The notes: generated by a model not told the origin, from the sequence alone. Numbered from the stretch's first letter, positions 1 through 9,709 are shown. The stretch is DNA of 64,000 nucleotides from an uncultured Methylotenera sp. (GCF_946479685.1 NZ_CAMLGS010000007.1:9529-73528); one strand, 5' to 3'. Translations and numbers: made by a program.

Positions 1-215
1 AGTTGGGCCGTACTAAAATTGCGATTAAGAACTTGCTGCAATTAGCGCAAGGTTCAGTCGTTGAGTTGGATGGCATGGCCGGTGAGCCAATGGACGTGTT
101 GGTGAATGGCTGCCTAATTGCGCAGGGCGAAGTAGTGGTAGTGAATGACAAATTTGGTATTCGTTTAACCGACATTATTACTCCTGCAGAACGTATACGG
201 AAAATTAACCGTTAA
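1..215 (+). CDS. fliN: Flagellar motor switch protein FliN, C-terminal part (5' end outside window)
   Basis: About 70 residues of the SpoA/surface-presentation domain that ends FliN are present. Visible are the family's GSVVELDGMAGEPMDVLVNG stretch, the GEVVVVNDKFGIRL strand and a terminal ITPAERI segment. FliN is a C-ring component on the cytoplasmic face of the basal body, where it binds phospho-CheY and helps dock export substrates. The gene is cut by the window start, so the TTG near base 3 is not the start. fliO follows directly, and the fliN-O-P-Q-R order supports the call. Confidence 0.93.
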   Translation, partial: LGRTKIAIKNLLQLAQGSVVELDGMAGEPMDVLVNGCLIAQGEVVVVNDKFGIRLTDIITPAERIRKINR

Positions 216-257
216 TTGTCTTTGATTAAATTGCCTACTCAGAAACTGCTGAATCTA

Positions 258-719
258 ATGAAGTTGAAATCCTTATTTATCTTCATGCTGTATTGGTTAT
301 CAAGTTCAGCATGGGCTGCAGAGCCAGTAGTACACCCTTCGCCCACAGGCAGCCTGCTCAAAATGATACTAGGCCTTATGTTGGTATTAGGGGTGATGGC
401 TGGCGTTGCATATTTGGTAAGACGCATGTTACCTGGTATCGGCCATCAGCACTCTACCATTCAGATTGTGGGAAGTGCTAGTGTCGGTACACGGGAACGC
501 GTAGTGGTATTAGAGGTAGGCGATCGATGGTTGGTCGTCGGTGTAGCGCCTGGGCAAGTGAGCGCCATTGCTAATCTCGAAAAAGGTGTGGTCGCAGAAG
601 CGGGCAGCGTAAAAATAGGCGCTGATGCTCAGGTTGGCCATGCTGAAACGCTTGCCACATCGTTTGGAAAAATTTTAAAGAATTCGGCAAGTAAATTTAC
701 TGAGAAAACTAATGGTTAA
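258..719 (+). CDS. fliO: Flagellar biosynthesis protein FliO
   Basis: FliO is a small membrane protein that helps assemble the FliP ring of the flagellar type III export gate. From the ATG at 258 the protein is about 153 residues: a signal-like hydrophobic segment ending AWAAEP, a short linker, a second membrane helix ([20 protein letters not shown]), then the cytoplasmic FliO domain with [27 protein letters not shown]. An in-frame TTG at 216 directly abuts the fliN stop and would add 14 residues. I prefer the ATG because it begins the hydrophobic leader. The 3' end overlaps fliP by 8 bases, so the two are probably translationally coupled. Confidence 0.9.
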   Translation: MKLKSLFIFMLYWLSSSAWAAEPVVHPSPTGSLLKMILGLMLVLGVMAGVAYLVRRMLPGIGHQHSTIQIVGSASVGTRERVVVLEVGDRWLVVGVAPGQVSAIANLEKGVVAEAGSVKIGADAQVGHAETLATSFGKILKNSASKFTEKTNG

Positions 720-1467
720 AAGTTGGGCTGTTTGTTTAAAGGGTTTGTCTATTGTAGGTTTGGCGTTATTGCCATTTTCAGTATTAGCCGCAGATGCTTT
801 ACCGTTAGTACATGCATCGCCAAGTGCTGGTGGTGGTCAAGACTACACATTAAGTTTACAAACTTTAATTCTACTTACCTCACTCACGTTCTTACCCGCC
901 ATTGTGTTAATGATGACGGGCTTCACGCGCATTATCATTGTACTTTCACTGCTGCGTCAGGCATTGGGCACACAATCTGTCCCGCCTAATCAGGTGATGA
1001 TAGGTCTGGCTTTATTCCTCACCTTTTTTGTGATGTCGCCGGTGATTGATAAGATTTATGTGGATGCATATAAGCCTTTGTCTGAGAATCAAATCTCTAT
1101 GCAAGAGGCGATGGACAAAGGTGTGGCGCCACTCAAGGAGTTTATGCTTAAACAAACGCGTGAGAGTGATCTTGCCTTGTTTGCAAAGATGGCTGAGGTC
1201 GATAAAATTGAAAGTCCGGATCAGGTGCCACTAAAGGTGCTAGTGCCAGCATTTGTGACCAGTGAGCTAAAAACAGCATTTCAAATTGGCTTTGCTATTT
1301 TTATCCCCTTTTTGATTATCGATATGGTGGTTGCCAGTGTGTTGATGTCTATGGGGATGATGATGGTGTCTCCAGCCATTGTAGCGCTGCCATTCAAACT
1401 GATGTTGTTTGTGTTGGTGGACGGCTGGCAGTTGATACTGGGCTCATTGGTGGAAAGTTTTTATTAG
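712..1467 (+). CDS. fliP: Flagellar export-gate protein FliP
   Basis: FliP forms the pentameric core of the FliPQR gate through which flagellar subunits cross the inner membrane. The 251-residue product starts with a cleavable-looking signal peptide (to about residue 26, SVLA/ADA). It then carries the family hallmark segments [40 protein letters not shown] and, near the C-terminus, [20 protein letters not shown] and [15 protein letters not shown]. Length matches the family. The ATG overlaps the end of fliO, and fliQ follows after 40 bases. Confidence 0.97.
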   Translation: MVKSWAVCLKGLSIVGLALLPFSVLAADALPLVHASPSAGGGQDYTLSLQTLILLTSLTFLPAIVLMMTGFTRIIIVLSLLRQALGTQSVPPNQVMIGLALFLTFFVMSPVIDKIYVDAYKPLSENQISMQEAMDKGVAPLKEFMLKQTRESDLALFAKMAEVDKIESPDQVPLKVLVPAFVTSELKTAFQIGFAIFIPFLIIDMVVASVLMSMGMMMVSPAIVALPFKLMLFVLVDGWQLILGSLVESFY

Positions 1468-1507
1468 CCGTGTTAATTCTTAATGCATATAAAGTAGGGA
1501 GTATCTA

Positions 1508-1777
1508 ATGACGCCAGAAAGTGTAATGACGTTAGGTAGAGATGCGATGGGCATTACTTTAATGATTTCTGCTCCTATATTGCTTACTGTGCTGGCGATC
1601 GGTTTGTTGGTCAGTATTTTTCAAGCAGCAACCCAAATTAATGAACAAACATTGTCTTTTATCCCTAAGCTGGTGGGCGTGTTTGTCGCGTTGATGTTTG
1701 CGGGCCCTTGGATGCTAAGCACCATGGTTGACTATATGCACTTGGTCTTTACCAGCATACCTGCAATGGCTAATTAG
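1508..1777 (+). CDS. fliQ: Flagellar export-gate protein FliQ
   Basis: This is an 89-residue protein with two membrane helices (about residues 16-40 and 52-72), the normal size for FliQ. FliQ packs around FliP/FliR in the export gate. Family-typical stretches are PILLTVLAIGLLVSIFQAAT, QINEQTLSFIPK and FAGPWMLSTMVDY. A ribosome-binding-like AGGGAGT lies just before the ATG. It lies between fliP and fliR in the same orientation. Confidence 0.96.
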   Translation: MTPESVMTLGRDAMGITLMISAPILLTVLAIGLLVSIFQAATQINEQTLSFIPKLVGVFVALMFAGPWMLSTMVDYMHLVFTSIPAMAN

Positions 1778-1806
1778 CACCTCCTAGTAGCAGTAGCGTT
1801 TAAATC

Positions 1807-2598
1807 ATGATTACATTCAGTGGTGAGTTTCTACAAACTTGGGTCATCACTTTATTGTGGCCGCTCACCCGTATTTTGGCTGTTATCGCCATTGTGCCAA
1901 TTTTTAGCCACACGACGATTCCTAGGCGAGTGAAACTGGGATTGAGTGTGTTGCTCACCATCATTATCGTTCCTACTATTCCACCTCTCCCTCAGTTTGA
2001 AGTCTTTTCCTTAGATGGTTTGTTGGTTTTAGTTCAGCAGGTGATTATTGGCTTTGCCATCGGCTTTAGTATGCGTTTGGTATTTGCTGCGGTTGACTTA
2101 GCTGGGCAATTAATCGGTTTAACTATGGGGTTAGGCTTTGCGCAGTTTTTTGATCCGCAAACACATGGCCAGTCCACCGCTTTAAACCAGCTTTTAGTGT
2201 TGCTAGCGATGCTTATCTTTTTAAGCTTGGATGGGCATTTGATTATTGTCACTACGATGGCCCACAGCTTCACTACGATGCCGATAGGGTTGGGTGGGGC
2301 GGGGATTGATGCAATGCAAATCGCGTTGTGGGGCAATACGATTTTCAGTGCGGGTTTAATGCTGGCTATGCCTGCCGTATGTGCTTTGCTGATTACCAAC
2401 ATGGCCTTGGGCATATTAACGCGCACAGCGCCGCAGCTTAACTTGTTTGGTATTGGCTTCCCAATTACCTTGAGTATGGGTTTTGTGGTGGTGGCGCTGT
2501 CATTAACCAGTATGCTGCAGCCCATTGTAAAGTTTATTGAGCAGGGTACAGATAATATGATGCAAGTAGCTGTGCCTAAGCATACTAATAGTAAATAA
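1807..2598 (+). CDS. fliR: Flagellar export-gate protein FliR
   Basis: FliR is a 263-residue polytopic membrane protein that forms the helical export gate with FliP and FliQ. Recognisable blocks are WPLTRILAVIAIVPIFSHTT near the N-terminus, the RRVKLGLSVLLT loop, and the AVDLAGQLIGLTMGLGFAQF / FDPQTHGQSTALNQ region characteristic of the family. It is the last rightward fli gene here. It converges with flgL, leaving a 136-base gap that holds an inverted-repeat structure rather than a plain T-tailed terminator. Confidence 0.96.
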   Translation: MITFSGEFLQTWVITLLWPLTRILAVIAIVPIFSHTTIPRRVKLGLSVLLTIIIVPTIPPLPQFEVFSLDGLLVLVQQVIIGFAIGFSMRLVFAAVDLAGQLIGLTMGLGFAQFFDPQTHGQSTALNQLLVLLAMLIFLSLDGHLIIVTTMAHSFTTMPIGLGGAGIDAMQIALWGNTIFSAGLMLAMPAVCALLITNMALGILTRTAPQLNLFGIGFPITLSMGFVVVALSLTSMLQPIVKFIEQGTDNMMQVAVPKHTNSK

Positions 2599-2694
2599 CA
2601 GCTTACTGGACGTGCTTAAATAACCGCTGGTGGGTTAGTAGTCTACTCGGCGCACGCGTGCGCCTTTGCTCGTAAACTCCAGTAATATCAGCTG
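2599..2694. other. Convergent fliR/flgL intergenic inverted-repeat structure
   Basis: An outer stem pairs TTACTGGA (2603-2610) with TCCAGTAA (2678-2685). It is extended by CAGC (2599-2602) with GCTG (2691-2694) across a 5-base bulge. Inside lie a small AGTA/TACT hairpin (2637-2647) and a perfect 16-base palindrome GGCGCACGCGTGCGCC (2649-2664). There is no T-run on either strand. It could be a bidirectional terminator or transcript-end stabiliser for the two convergent flagellar operons, or a repeat element. The function is inference. Confidence 0.55.
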
Positions 2695-2734
2695 CTATTA
2701 AAGCCTCACAAGATATTAGGCGTTAACTAAAACG

Positions 2735-3649
2735 CTACTGAATAAAATTAAACAAAGACAAACTGGTCGTTGCTACAAATGATTTTTGCGCAGCTTCCAT
2801 AATTGTTTGATTCTTAGATAAGTCAGACAGCGCAGATGCGTAATCTAAGTCTTGGATTTCAGACAATGATTTACTGTATTGCAGGTCTAAATCACTGCCT
2901 GAGATGTCTAATTGATCCAGCTCGTTTAGTCTTGAGCCTATACTTGCACGTACCGTAAGCACATTATCTAAGCCTTGGCGCATACTGCTTAGGCCAGTAG
3001 CCACACCAGCGGTAAATGCTGCTTGATTTGCAGGTGTTAGTGGGGTGTTTAGTAAGGTGACTAAGTTCTGTATAGTCGCAAAAACATCATTGCCGCCAGC
3101 TTTAAATACATCATCGCCGGTAGCATTTACTACCATTTGTCGCGACTCATCCACTTGCAGTAGTTGATTGTTGCTATCACCTACGTATGCAGCGCCAGTG
3201 GCGTTGGCAACAAACGGGGCAGTATTTGTCTGAAAGCCAGCATATAAATAATTGCCGGCAGCATCTTTTGTGTTCGCAAGGCCAATTAAGCCATCTAATG
3301 CGGTTTTTAAATCTGCCGCAATAAAACCGCGTTCCAAGTCAGAGTAGGTCGCGTTGCCTGCTGCAACTAGCGATGATTGAATTGAAGTCATCGTGTTGGT
3401 GATGCTGGTGAGGTTAGACTCTAGCGTATTGAGTTTGAGTTGTGCTGTTTGTCTAGTGTCAGCAAAATTTGAGTTCACACTTTTTGCGTGTGCAATCTCT
3501 AATGCTCTTGCTGCGCCTACAGGGTCGTCTGACGGCGAGGCAATGCGCTGTCCGGTAGATATTTGCTGCATCAGCTTAGTTTGCTCTGATTGCAAATTCG
3601 TTATTTTCGAAATACCGGATTGATAGATAGTATTGGTACTGATTCGCAT
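2735..3649 (-). CDS. flgL: Flagellar hook-filament junction protein FlgL (HAP3)
   Basis: FlgL is a 304-residue flagellin-like protein that joins the hook, through FlgK, to the filament. The N-terminus MRISTNTIYQSGISKITNLQ and the following QLMQQISTGQRIASPSDDPVGAA-type segment are diagnostic. The C-terminal helix (SLSEIQDLDYASALSDLSKN, then a region ending LSLFNFIQ) is the second half of the D0/D1 coiled coil. It is the last gene of the leftward flg operon, 36 bases after flgK, and a likely client of the FlgN chaperone. Confidence 0.96.
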   Translation of the reverse strand: MRISTNTIYQSGISKITNLQSEQTKLMQQISTGQRIASPSDDPVGAARALEIAHAKSVNSNFADTRQTAQLKLNTLESNLTSITNTMTSIQSSLVAAGNATYSDLERGFIAADLKTALDGLIGLANTKDAAGNYLYAGFQTNTAPFVANATGAAYVGDSNNQLLQVDESRQMVVNATGDDVFKAGGNDVFATIQNLVTLLNTPLTPANQAAFTAGVATGLSSMRQGLDNVLTVRASIGSRLNELDQLDISGSDLDLQYSKSLSEIQDLDYASALSDLSKNQTIMEAAQKSFVATTSLSLFNFIQ

Positions 3650-3685
3650 GGTAACTCCTTAAGCTATTGACCCTTAGGCTATTGA

Positions 3686-5659
3686 TTAGGTGCCAAGTTG
3701 CAATAGCACATCAAACAGTTGACTAGCAATTTGCATCATTTTGCCTGCAGCCTGATAGGCTTGCTGGTAACGTATTAGATTGGTTGCTTCTTCGTCTAGG
3801 TTAACACCGGATTCAGCCTGCACTGATGCATTGATCTGCTCCAGTACCTGACCTTCAGACACGCTCAGTATACCGAGTTCACGTGTTTTGTTGCCTACGC
3901 CATTGACCATTTGACCAAAGGCTTCTGAGTAACTCTTATTACCGGTAATAGTGTCTGCATTCTGCAGGCTTGCCAATAATAAGCCATTGGTATTGTCACT
4001 AGGGCCAGTAGCGCTACCTGGTGTAATCGTAAATTGGTCACCGTTATTTGGTGTTCCAGAAATGACGAAACTCATGCCGGCTGTTGTGATGGTTGCGCCA
4101 TTTACAAATGTGACAGGCGCACCTGCCGCATAAGTCACAGACGTGCCATTAGAGGTGACTGTCACAGGCTCGGTGGCAATAAAGCCTGTGAGTGTATTGG
4201 GTGCGCCAGCATTGTAAGTGATGTTAAACGGGCTTGCGATAGGGCTAGAGGCATATGAACTGCTAGCGACTGGGCTGCTGATGCTAGCAGCACCTGTATT
4301 GGCAGCATTTGCGCTGGAGCTCAGTGCGCTGGCACCAACTGCAAGCTTTCTTGCATCAGTAATTGCAAGCGTGAATTTTGATGCGGCATTTTGTGTTGGT
4401 TTGATTAAGAAACTGTCGCCGGCCAACATGGTGCCAGAAGTTTGACTAATCGTTAATCCGTCCACATTTGCCGGCAAGCTGCTAAAGCTTTGCGTAGTGT
4501 TGTCGCTCAGCCTGGTCACGCTATAGTTCGTGCCATCAAATAGCAACTTATAGTCACTGGTTGTTAGTGCTTTGGCATCTACAATTTTCGCCGCTACCTC
4601 TGCTGGGCTTGCATTGGCAGGTGTAGTGGTCGGGCCTGAGTTAAGTGCGCTTGAGTTGACGATAGGGTCAGGAATGCTAAATAGTGCGGAACCAAGGTTG
4701 CCATCTAAATCAAAACCCTGCATCAACTGAGAGTTAAATGTATCGCCCAGCACTACAGCAATCTGACCTATTTGATTTTGTACAGCATCAAGTGATTCTG
4801 AGCGGAATTGCAATAGACCGCCGATTACGCCGCCCGGTAGGCTATTGGTGCCTAGGATTGTTGTTTTACTGTTAGATTGGTATGCAACTTCAATGCGGCT
4901 TGGATCCGTAGCTGAAGGGCTGGTCATGAGGCTGAAAGTCTCTTTACCAACGACTAATGGCAGGCCATTGCCTGCGTATACGTTATAACCACCTTGGCCC
5001 TGAGATACTACGGTAGTTTTAATCTGCTTACTTAGTTCTAATACCAACTGATCTCGTTGGTCCATCAAGTCGTTAGGTGCGCTTCCATTTGCACTCAAAG
5101 CTTTTTCAATGACATCATTGAGGCCGGCAATTTGTTTTGCATATGTGTTAACCAAACCTACACTGGATGTGATTTGTGAGTTTACGCTATCGCGAATTTC
5201 ATTTAAGCGGTTATTCGTGGTTTGGAAGCGGCTGGACAGAGACTGTGCATACGACAGCATAGATTGGCGCGTGGCCAGATCACTCGGGTTTGCACTTAAT
5301 TTTTGTACTGCACCAAAAAAATCACTCATTGCTGGGTTGAGGCCAGCTGTTGAGTTAGACAACATATCATTGATAGATGTCATTTGAGATAGGTAAGTAG
5401 TGGCACTAGAGCTGTTGGACTGACTACGTACTGCTTGTGCCGCTAATATGTCGTTAAAAATCCTGGTGACGGAGGCAACTTCAGTGCCTTGGCCAACAAA
5501 ACCATATCCGAAGTTTTGTGATTGTGCAGCCGCTTGCACAACAACTTGTCTGGAGTAGCCAGGTGTAGAGGCATTGGCGATGTTGTGACCAGTGGTACTG
5601 ATGCCAACCTGCGCCGCAGCAAGGGCACTTTTTCCGATATTTAAGATGTTAGAGGCCAT
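3686..5659 (-). CDS. flgK: Flagellar hook-associated protein FlgK (HAP1)
   Basis: FlgK, 657 residues, is the first junction protein on the distal hook. The N-terminal LNIGKSALAAAQVGISTTGH / NIANASTPGYSRQVV signature and the C-terminal GVNLDEEATNLIRYQQAYQA motif are the conserved rod/hook-family ends. Between them is a long Ser/Thr/Ala-rich, low-complexity variable domain (about residues 330-560), which makes it longer than the roughly 550 residues of enteric FlgK. It follows flgJ after 85 bases and precedes flgL. Confidence 0.96.
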   Translation of the reverse strand: MASNILNIGKSALAAAQVGISTTGHNIANASTPGYSRQVVVQAAAQSQNFGYGFVGQGTEVASVTRIFNDILAAQAVRSQSNSSSATTYLSQMTSINDMLSNSTAGLNPAMSDFFGAVQKLSANPSDLATRQSMLSYAQSLSSRFQTTNNRLNEIRDSVNSQITSSVGLVNTYAKQIAGLNDVIEKALSANGSAPNDLMDQRDQLVLELSKQIKTTVVSQGQGGYNVYAGNGLPLVVGKETFSLMTSPSATDPSRIEVAYQSNSKTTILGTNSLPGGVIGGLLQFRSESLDAVQNQIGQIAVVLGDTFNSQLMQGFDLDGNLGSALFSIPDPIVNSSALNSGPTTTPANASPAEVAAKIVDAKALTTSDYKLLFDGTNYSVTRLSDNTTQSFSSLPANVDGLTISQTSGTMLAGDSFLIKPTQNAASKFTLAITDARKLAVGASALSSSANAANTGAASISSPVASSSYASSPIASPFNITYNAGAPNTLTGFIATEPVTVTSNGTSVTYAAGAPVTFVNGATITTAGMSFVISGTPNNGDQFTITPGSATGPSDNTNGLLLASLQNADTITGNKSYSEAFGQMVNGVGNKTRELGILSVSEGQVLEQINASVQAESGVNLDEEATNLIRYQQAYQAAGKMMQIASQLFDVLLQLGT

Positions 5660-5744
5660 GGTAGCGTCTCACTTTAACTAATTTCATATATTGTATGACG
5701 GCATTAAATATTAAAACTTTAGGCCATGGGTGGTGAATTACTTT

Positions 5745-6722
5745 TTATGATGATGACACTTTTTTAATCACGTTTGTGAGTTTTTCTGCATAATTCGGAT
5801 CGGTTGCATATCCTGCTTTTTGCATGGCTTTTGCATAGCCTTGTACGTTATCCAAGTTGGCCATAACGTTCTCATAACGCGGAGTATTGCGCATTAAGTT
5901 AGCAAAGTCCTTAAATGAGTCTGCATAGCTATCATATGCGCGAAACTTCTCTATGCGCTTTTGCTTAATGCCATTGACGTACTCTGTCGTTACAGCTTCA
6001 ACCACTTTACCGTTCCAGTTACTAGTAGCCTTGATGCCAAACAGATTGTTGCTTGCTGTACCATCTGCAGCTCTGATCTCACGCTTGCCCCAGCCGCTTT
6101 CCAGCGCTGCTTGCCCCAGCATTAGGTGGGCAGGGATGCCGGTAGCGCGACTTGCGGACTCGGCGTGCTGAGCCATTTTCCTTTGGAAGCTATCCGCGCT
6201 ACTGTCATCATTGAGTGGTTTAAACTCAGTATTGTCTTTAGCTGTGCTGTTCAAGCGACTAGGATTTTGTTGCAGTGCTATCTGGGCTTGGTATAGAAAC
6301 GGATTGCTGATTAAATTTTGATTCAGGCTAGATTGTTTGTCTGTGAGGCCTGTGTTGTTATCTACAGCCTGCTCAAGTGCGTTGTTTGCAGCATAACCGT
6401 TTGGGCTCAACTGTTTTGCCAGTACATCAGCTAGTCCTAAGCCTTTAGATGAGAGGTTGCTGGTCAGTTGCTGGTCTAGCATGCTGATAAAAGTGCGACT
6501 TTGATCGTTATCTAATAAGCTGTCTTGCGGTGTTGCATCACGCATGCTTTTTAGCATCATATTCATGAAAATAGCTTCAAATTGCTTAGCCACGCCTTTG
6601 ATTGCCTCAGGCGAGTTTTCTCGTGCGGCCTGTTTCAAGTTATTCAGGCTATTGGCATCAATCGCAAGATTGCCTGATAAATCCGCCTTGTTAGTAATGC
6701 TTTTGTTAATGTTGTTAGTCAT
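5745..6722 (-). CDS. flgJ: Flagellar rod assembly protein / peptidoglycan hydrolase FlgJ
   Basis: This is a two-domain FlgJ of 325 residues. The N-terminal rod-binding domain (about 30-110) includes KQFEAIFMNMMLKSMRDATP and ends near LADVLAKQL. The C-terminal glucosaminidase domain (about 175-320) has the catalytic Glu in LMLGQAALESGWGKRE plus NLFGIKA and the YDSYADSFKDFANLM segment. It clears peptidoglycan in the periplasm so the rod can pass through. It lies 13 bases downstream of flgI. Confidence 0.96.
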   Translation of the reverse strand: MTNNINKSITNKADLSGNLAIDANSLNNLKQAARENSPEAIKGVAKQFEAIFMNMMLKSMRDATPQDSLLDNDQSRTFISMLDQQLTSNLSSKGLGLADVLAKQLSPNGYAANNALEQAVDNNTGLTDKQSSLNQNLISNPFLYQAQIALQQNPSRLNSTAKDNTEFKPLNDDSSADSFQRKMAQHAESASRATGIPAHLMLGQAALESGWGKREIRAADGTASNNLFGIKATSNWNGKVVEAVTTEYVNGIKQKRIEKFRAYDSYADSFKDFANLMRNTPRYENVMANLDNVQGYAKAMQKAGYATDPNYAEKLTNVIKKVSSS

Positions 6723-6735
6723 GGCTGGCTTGCAC

Positions 6736-7908
6736 TTAAATTACTTCTAGTTCAGCACGCAGTGAGCCTGCTGCCTTCATCGCTTGTAATATTGCAAGCA
6801 AGTCTTGTGGAGTTGCACCAATCGCATTTAATGCCTTCACCACGTCAGAAAGATTGGCGCCACTATCTAGCTTAACTACTTGTCCAGGGTCTTTTTTAAT
6901 GTCGATTTCAGAGCGTGCAGTTGCAACCGTTTGGCCGCTGGCCAATGCGCCGGGTTGGCTTATCACAGGGTCTGTATTGATAGTAACAGTTAAATTGCCA
7001 TGCGATACCGCGCAGCTTTCAAGGGTTACGGTTTGGTTCATTACCACTGAGCCGGTGCGCGCATTGACAATGACTTTTGCATAGCTAGCTGCTGGTGCTA
7101 CATTTAGGCTTTCTAACGCAGCTAAAAACGCTACGCGGCTATAACTGGCTGGTGGGTTGATTTGAATCACGCGAGCATTTTGTGCAAGAGCTGTATTTTG
7201 GCCAAACTGGCGGTTGATCGCATCGACCACTAATGATGCTGTAGAAAAGTCTGAGTCTTTTAATTCTAAGTTAAACGTATTGTTTTGGGAGATAGTGGAA
7301 GGCACAGCACGTTCAACGGTAGCGCCAGCGGTAATTCTACCTACGCTTAAGTGATTCACCTGCGTTTGTGAGCCATTGGCTGATGCGCCAACACCACCTA
7401 CGACTAAGCTGCCTTGTGCCATGGCGTATACTTGGCCATCAGCACCTTTTAATGGGGTCATCAGCAGAGTGCCGCCTCTCAGGCTTTTTGCATTACCCAT
7501 AGAAGAAACGGTAATGTCTAAAGTTTGCCCAGGTTGCGCGAAGGCAGGGAGGCTGCTGGTGACAATGACTGCTGCTACGTTTTTAAGTTGCAATGATGTG
7601 CCAGGCGGTAAGTTGACGCCCATTTGTTGCATCATGCTGATAATGCTTTGTACTGTAAATGGTGTTTGTACAGTTTGGTCACCAGTGCCATCTAAACCAA
7701 CCACCAAGCCGTAACCGATCAGCTGGTTGGCACGTACGCCCTGAATAGAAGCTAAATCTTTCAGGCGCTCTGCATGCGCTGCTGGGGCTGTAGTGATGCT
7801 GAATGCGGTACTGGCTAGCAGCAGGCAGGGTAGCATGATGCGCTTAACGATCTGTTGTAAGCGTGATGCTTGTGTGATTGAAGCTGTTATGTTGAGTCGT
7901 TGTGCCAT
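6736..7908 (-). CDS. flgI: Flagellar P-ring protein FlgI
   Basis: FlgI forms the periplasmic P ring around the rod. The 390-residue precursor has a signal peptide with a rather long N-region, the hydrophobic core at about residues 25-40 and a probable cleavage site after APAAHA (residue 46). The mature protein begins ERLKDLASIQGVRANQLIGY / GLVVGLDGTGDQT, which is diagnostic. It ends with the conserved DLLAILQAMKAAGSLRAEL. Seven bases separate it from the flgH stop. Confidence 0.97.
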   Translation of the reverse strand: MAQRLNITASITQASRLQQIVKRIMLPCLLLASTAFSITTAPAAHAERLKDLASIQGVRANQLIGYGLVVGLDGTGDQTVQTPFTVQSIISMMQQMGVNLPPGTSLQLKNVAAVIVTSSLPAFAQPGQTLDITVSSMGNAKSLRGGTLLMTPLKGADGQVYAMAQGSLVVGGVGASANGSQTQVNHLSVGRITAGATVERAVPSTISQNNTFNLELKDSDFSTASLVVDAINRQFGQNTALAQNARVIQINPPASYSRVAFLAALESLNVAPAASYAKVIVNARTGSVVMNQTVTLESCAVSHGNLTVTINTDPVISQPGALASGQTVATARSEIDIKKDPGQVVKLDSGANLSDVVKALNAIGATPQDLLAILQAMKAAGSLRAELEVI

Positions 7909-7915
7909 ATGATTT

Positions 7916-8698
7916 CTACCATGGGCTCACGCTTAAGAAGAAGCGTGCGAATATGGATGCAACCGCTGCACCATCAATTTTGCTGTTGGTTCTGTATTCG
8001 ATGCGGGCATCTGCAACTTTTGTCGAAGCAACGGAGTTGCCTAAAGTAATGGTATCCGGGTTCACCACACCAGAGAAGCGAATAAACTCTGTACCTTTAT
8101 CCAGTGCTACTTGTTTCTCGCCGCTCACGGCCAGATAACCATTGGGCAATACATCAACCACGGTAGTGGTAATAGAGCCGCTGAATACATTTTTGGCATT
8201 GGCTGCTGCATCGTCAGTGTAAGAGTTATCTGAGCTGGCAGAGGCAGAACCTAGTTTTGCGTATGGCAATCTAGATACCAAGCCGCCAACAACCGGTATG
8301 TTATCCCCGAGCTTGGCATTGGTATCAAAGCTGACAGAGCCTTGTTTGCTGGCATTGCTTCCGTTTGCCTTGGTGGCAGAAGTGTTCTCAGTAATATTAA
8401 TGGTGACAATATCGCCAATAAAGCGTGGGCGATGGTCTTCAAACATCGGGCGATACGATGAGGCGCTATAGATGCTGCCATTGTTGTTAGCCGTATTGCC
8501 GATTGATGGTGCTCTGGCTGTAGTCGGCTGATTAACGATGGAAGTGGGCGTTACTGCGCAGCCGTAGAGTAGGGTAGCCGCAAGTATTGCAGCGACACCG
8601 CGGCTAAATTCTTTGCTCACAGTCACTAGGTATGTTTTTGTATTCACTACCGGTTTGATTGTCGTATTTAGCAATTTACCTTGCGTGGTATTCAGCAT
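7916..8698 (-). CDS. flgH: Flagellar L-ring lipoprotein FlgH
   Basis: FlgH builds the outer-membrane L ring. The 260-residue protein has a lipobox (LYGC, Cys at about residue 47), so it should be lipidated. Family segments include MFEDHRPRFIGDIVTINITE, the KLGDNIPVVGG loop, GYLAVSGEKQV and GVVNPDTI. The ATG at 8698 has a good AGAGG upstream but places about 33 residues before the hydrophobic core, unusually long for a lipoprotein signal. In-frame GTG codons would give a shorter leader starting VSKEFSRG. I keep the ATG because of its Shine-Dalgarno. Confidence 0.94.
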   Translation of the reverse strand: MLNTTQGKLLNTTIKPVVNTKTYLVTVSKEFSRGVAAILAATLLYGCAVTPTSIVNQPTTARAPSIGNTANNNGSIYSASSYRPMFEDHRPRFIGDIVTINITENTSATKANGSNASKQGSVSFDTNAKLGDNIPVVGGLVSRLPYAKLGSASASSDNSYTDDAAANAKNVFSGSITTTVVDVLPNGYLAVSGEKQVALDKGTEFIRFSGVVNPDTITLGNSVASTKVADARIEYRTNSKIDGAAVASIFARFFLSVSPW

Positions 8699-8818
8699 GA
8701 TTGCCTCTTAATGTTCTGACAATAAAACCTTAAAAATGCATCTTTGTATATGTTAGTTTGTATATATGCTTTTTTAAAGTTTGTTAGATGATTCCTTAAT
8801 GTTATCACCAGTTTAAAT

Positions 8819-9601
8819 TTACATCTGTGTTAGTTTTTGCAACATTTGGTCAGAAGTTGTAATTGCCTTACTGTTAATTTCGTAAGCACGTTGGGTCTGG
8901 ATCATATTCACCAGTTCTTCTACCACGTTTACGTTAGATGTTTCTACATAACCTTGTGTGAGCAAACCTGCACCGTTGGTACCAGGTGTGTTGGCGTTGG
9001 CGGTGCCAGATGCAGCAGTCTCAACGTATAAATTCTCACCGTTACCTTGTAAACCGGCCGGATTAATAAAAGTAGCAAGTTGCAATTGACCAATTTGGGT
9101 CACGGCTGTAGAACCGGCTAAGGTCACTGATACAGTGCCATCACGGCCAATGGTCAGCGTTTGCGCGTTGCTTGGGATGGTAATTGGCGGCTGTACTGAA
9201 AAACCGCTAGAAGTGACCAGCTGGCCTTGAAAGTCTACCTGGAACGCGCCGTCACGTGTGTAAGCGGTTGTACCATCTGGCAGTAATACTTGAAAGAAAC
9301 CGGCGCCTTGGATGGCCACGTCTTTATCATTACCAGTTTGCTGAATATTGCCTTGTGTGAAAATACGCTCAGTTGCCACTGGTCTAACACCGGTACCTAG
9401 TTGTAGGCCAGATGGTAGCTGTGTTTGTTGGGATGTCTGTGCGCCCGGCTGTCTAATGGTTTGGTATAGCAGGTCTTCAAATACAGCGCGTGATCTTTTA
9501 AAGCCATTAGTACTAACGTTGGCCAAGTTGTTTGAGATCACGTCCATTTGCGTCTGTTGCGCATCTAGACCAGTTTTTGATATCCATAGTGAGCGTATCA
9601 T
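8819..9601 (-). CDS. flgG: Flagellar distal rod protein FlgG
   Basis: FlgG, 260 residues, forms the distal rod. Its N-terminus [20 protein letters not shown] / [20 protein letters not shown] and C-terminus [20 protein letters not shown] / [11 protein letters not shown] are textbook for the family. Its length matches enteric FlgG. Gaps of about 110-120 bases on both sides (8699-8818 and 9602-9709) are AT-rich and could hold internal promoters, but no convincing sigma-28 site was seen in either. Confidence 0.97.
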   Translation of the reverse strand: MIRSLWISKTGLDAQQTQMDVISNNLANVSTNGFKRSRAVFEDLLYQTIRQPGAQTSQQTQLPSGLQLGTGVRPVATERIFTQGNIQQTGNDKDVAIQGAGFFQVLLPDGTTAYTRDGAFQVDFQGQLVTSSGFSVQPPITIPSNAQTLTIGRDGTVSVTLAGSTAVTQIGQLQLATFINPAGLQGNGENLYVETAASGTANANTPGTNGAGLLTQGYVETSNVNVVEELVNMIQTQRAYEINSKAITTSDQMLQKLTQM

Positions 9602-9709
9602 TTTATTTCCCTTTAATCACAGCCAAAATTTAACTGTTATTGCCTAAAGTTTATTGCTTACAGTGTACTGATAGATTATTTCAGTAATTACATCATAGCT
9701 GATATAGCG

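Noticed and set aside
2034..2525. 163-codon minus-strand open frame inside fliR
   Set aside because: fliR is complete and conserved on the plus strand. The reverse frame has no recognisable features.
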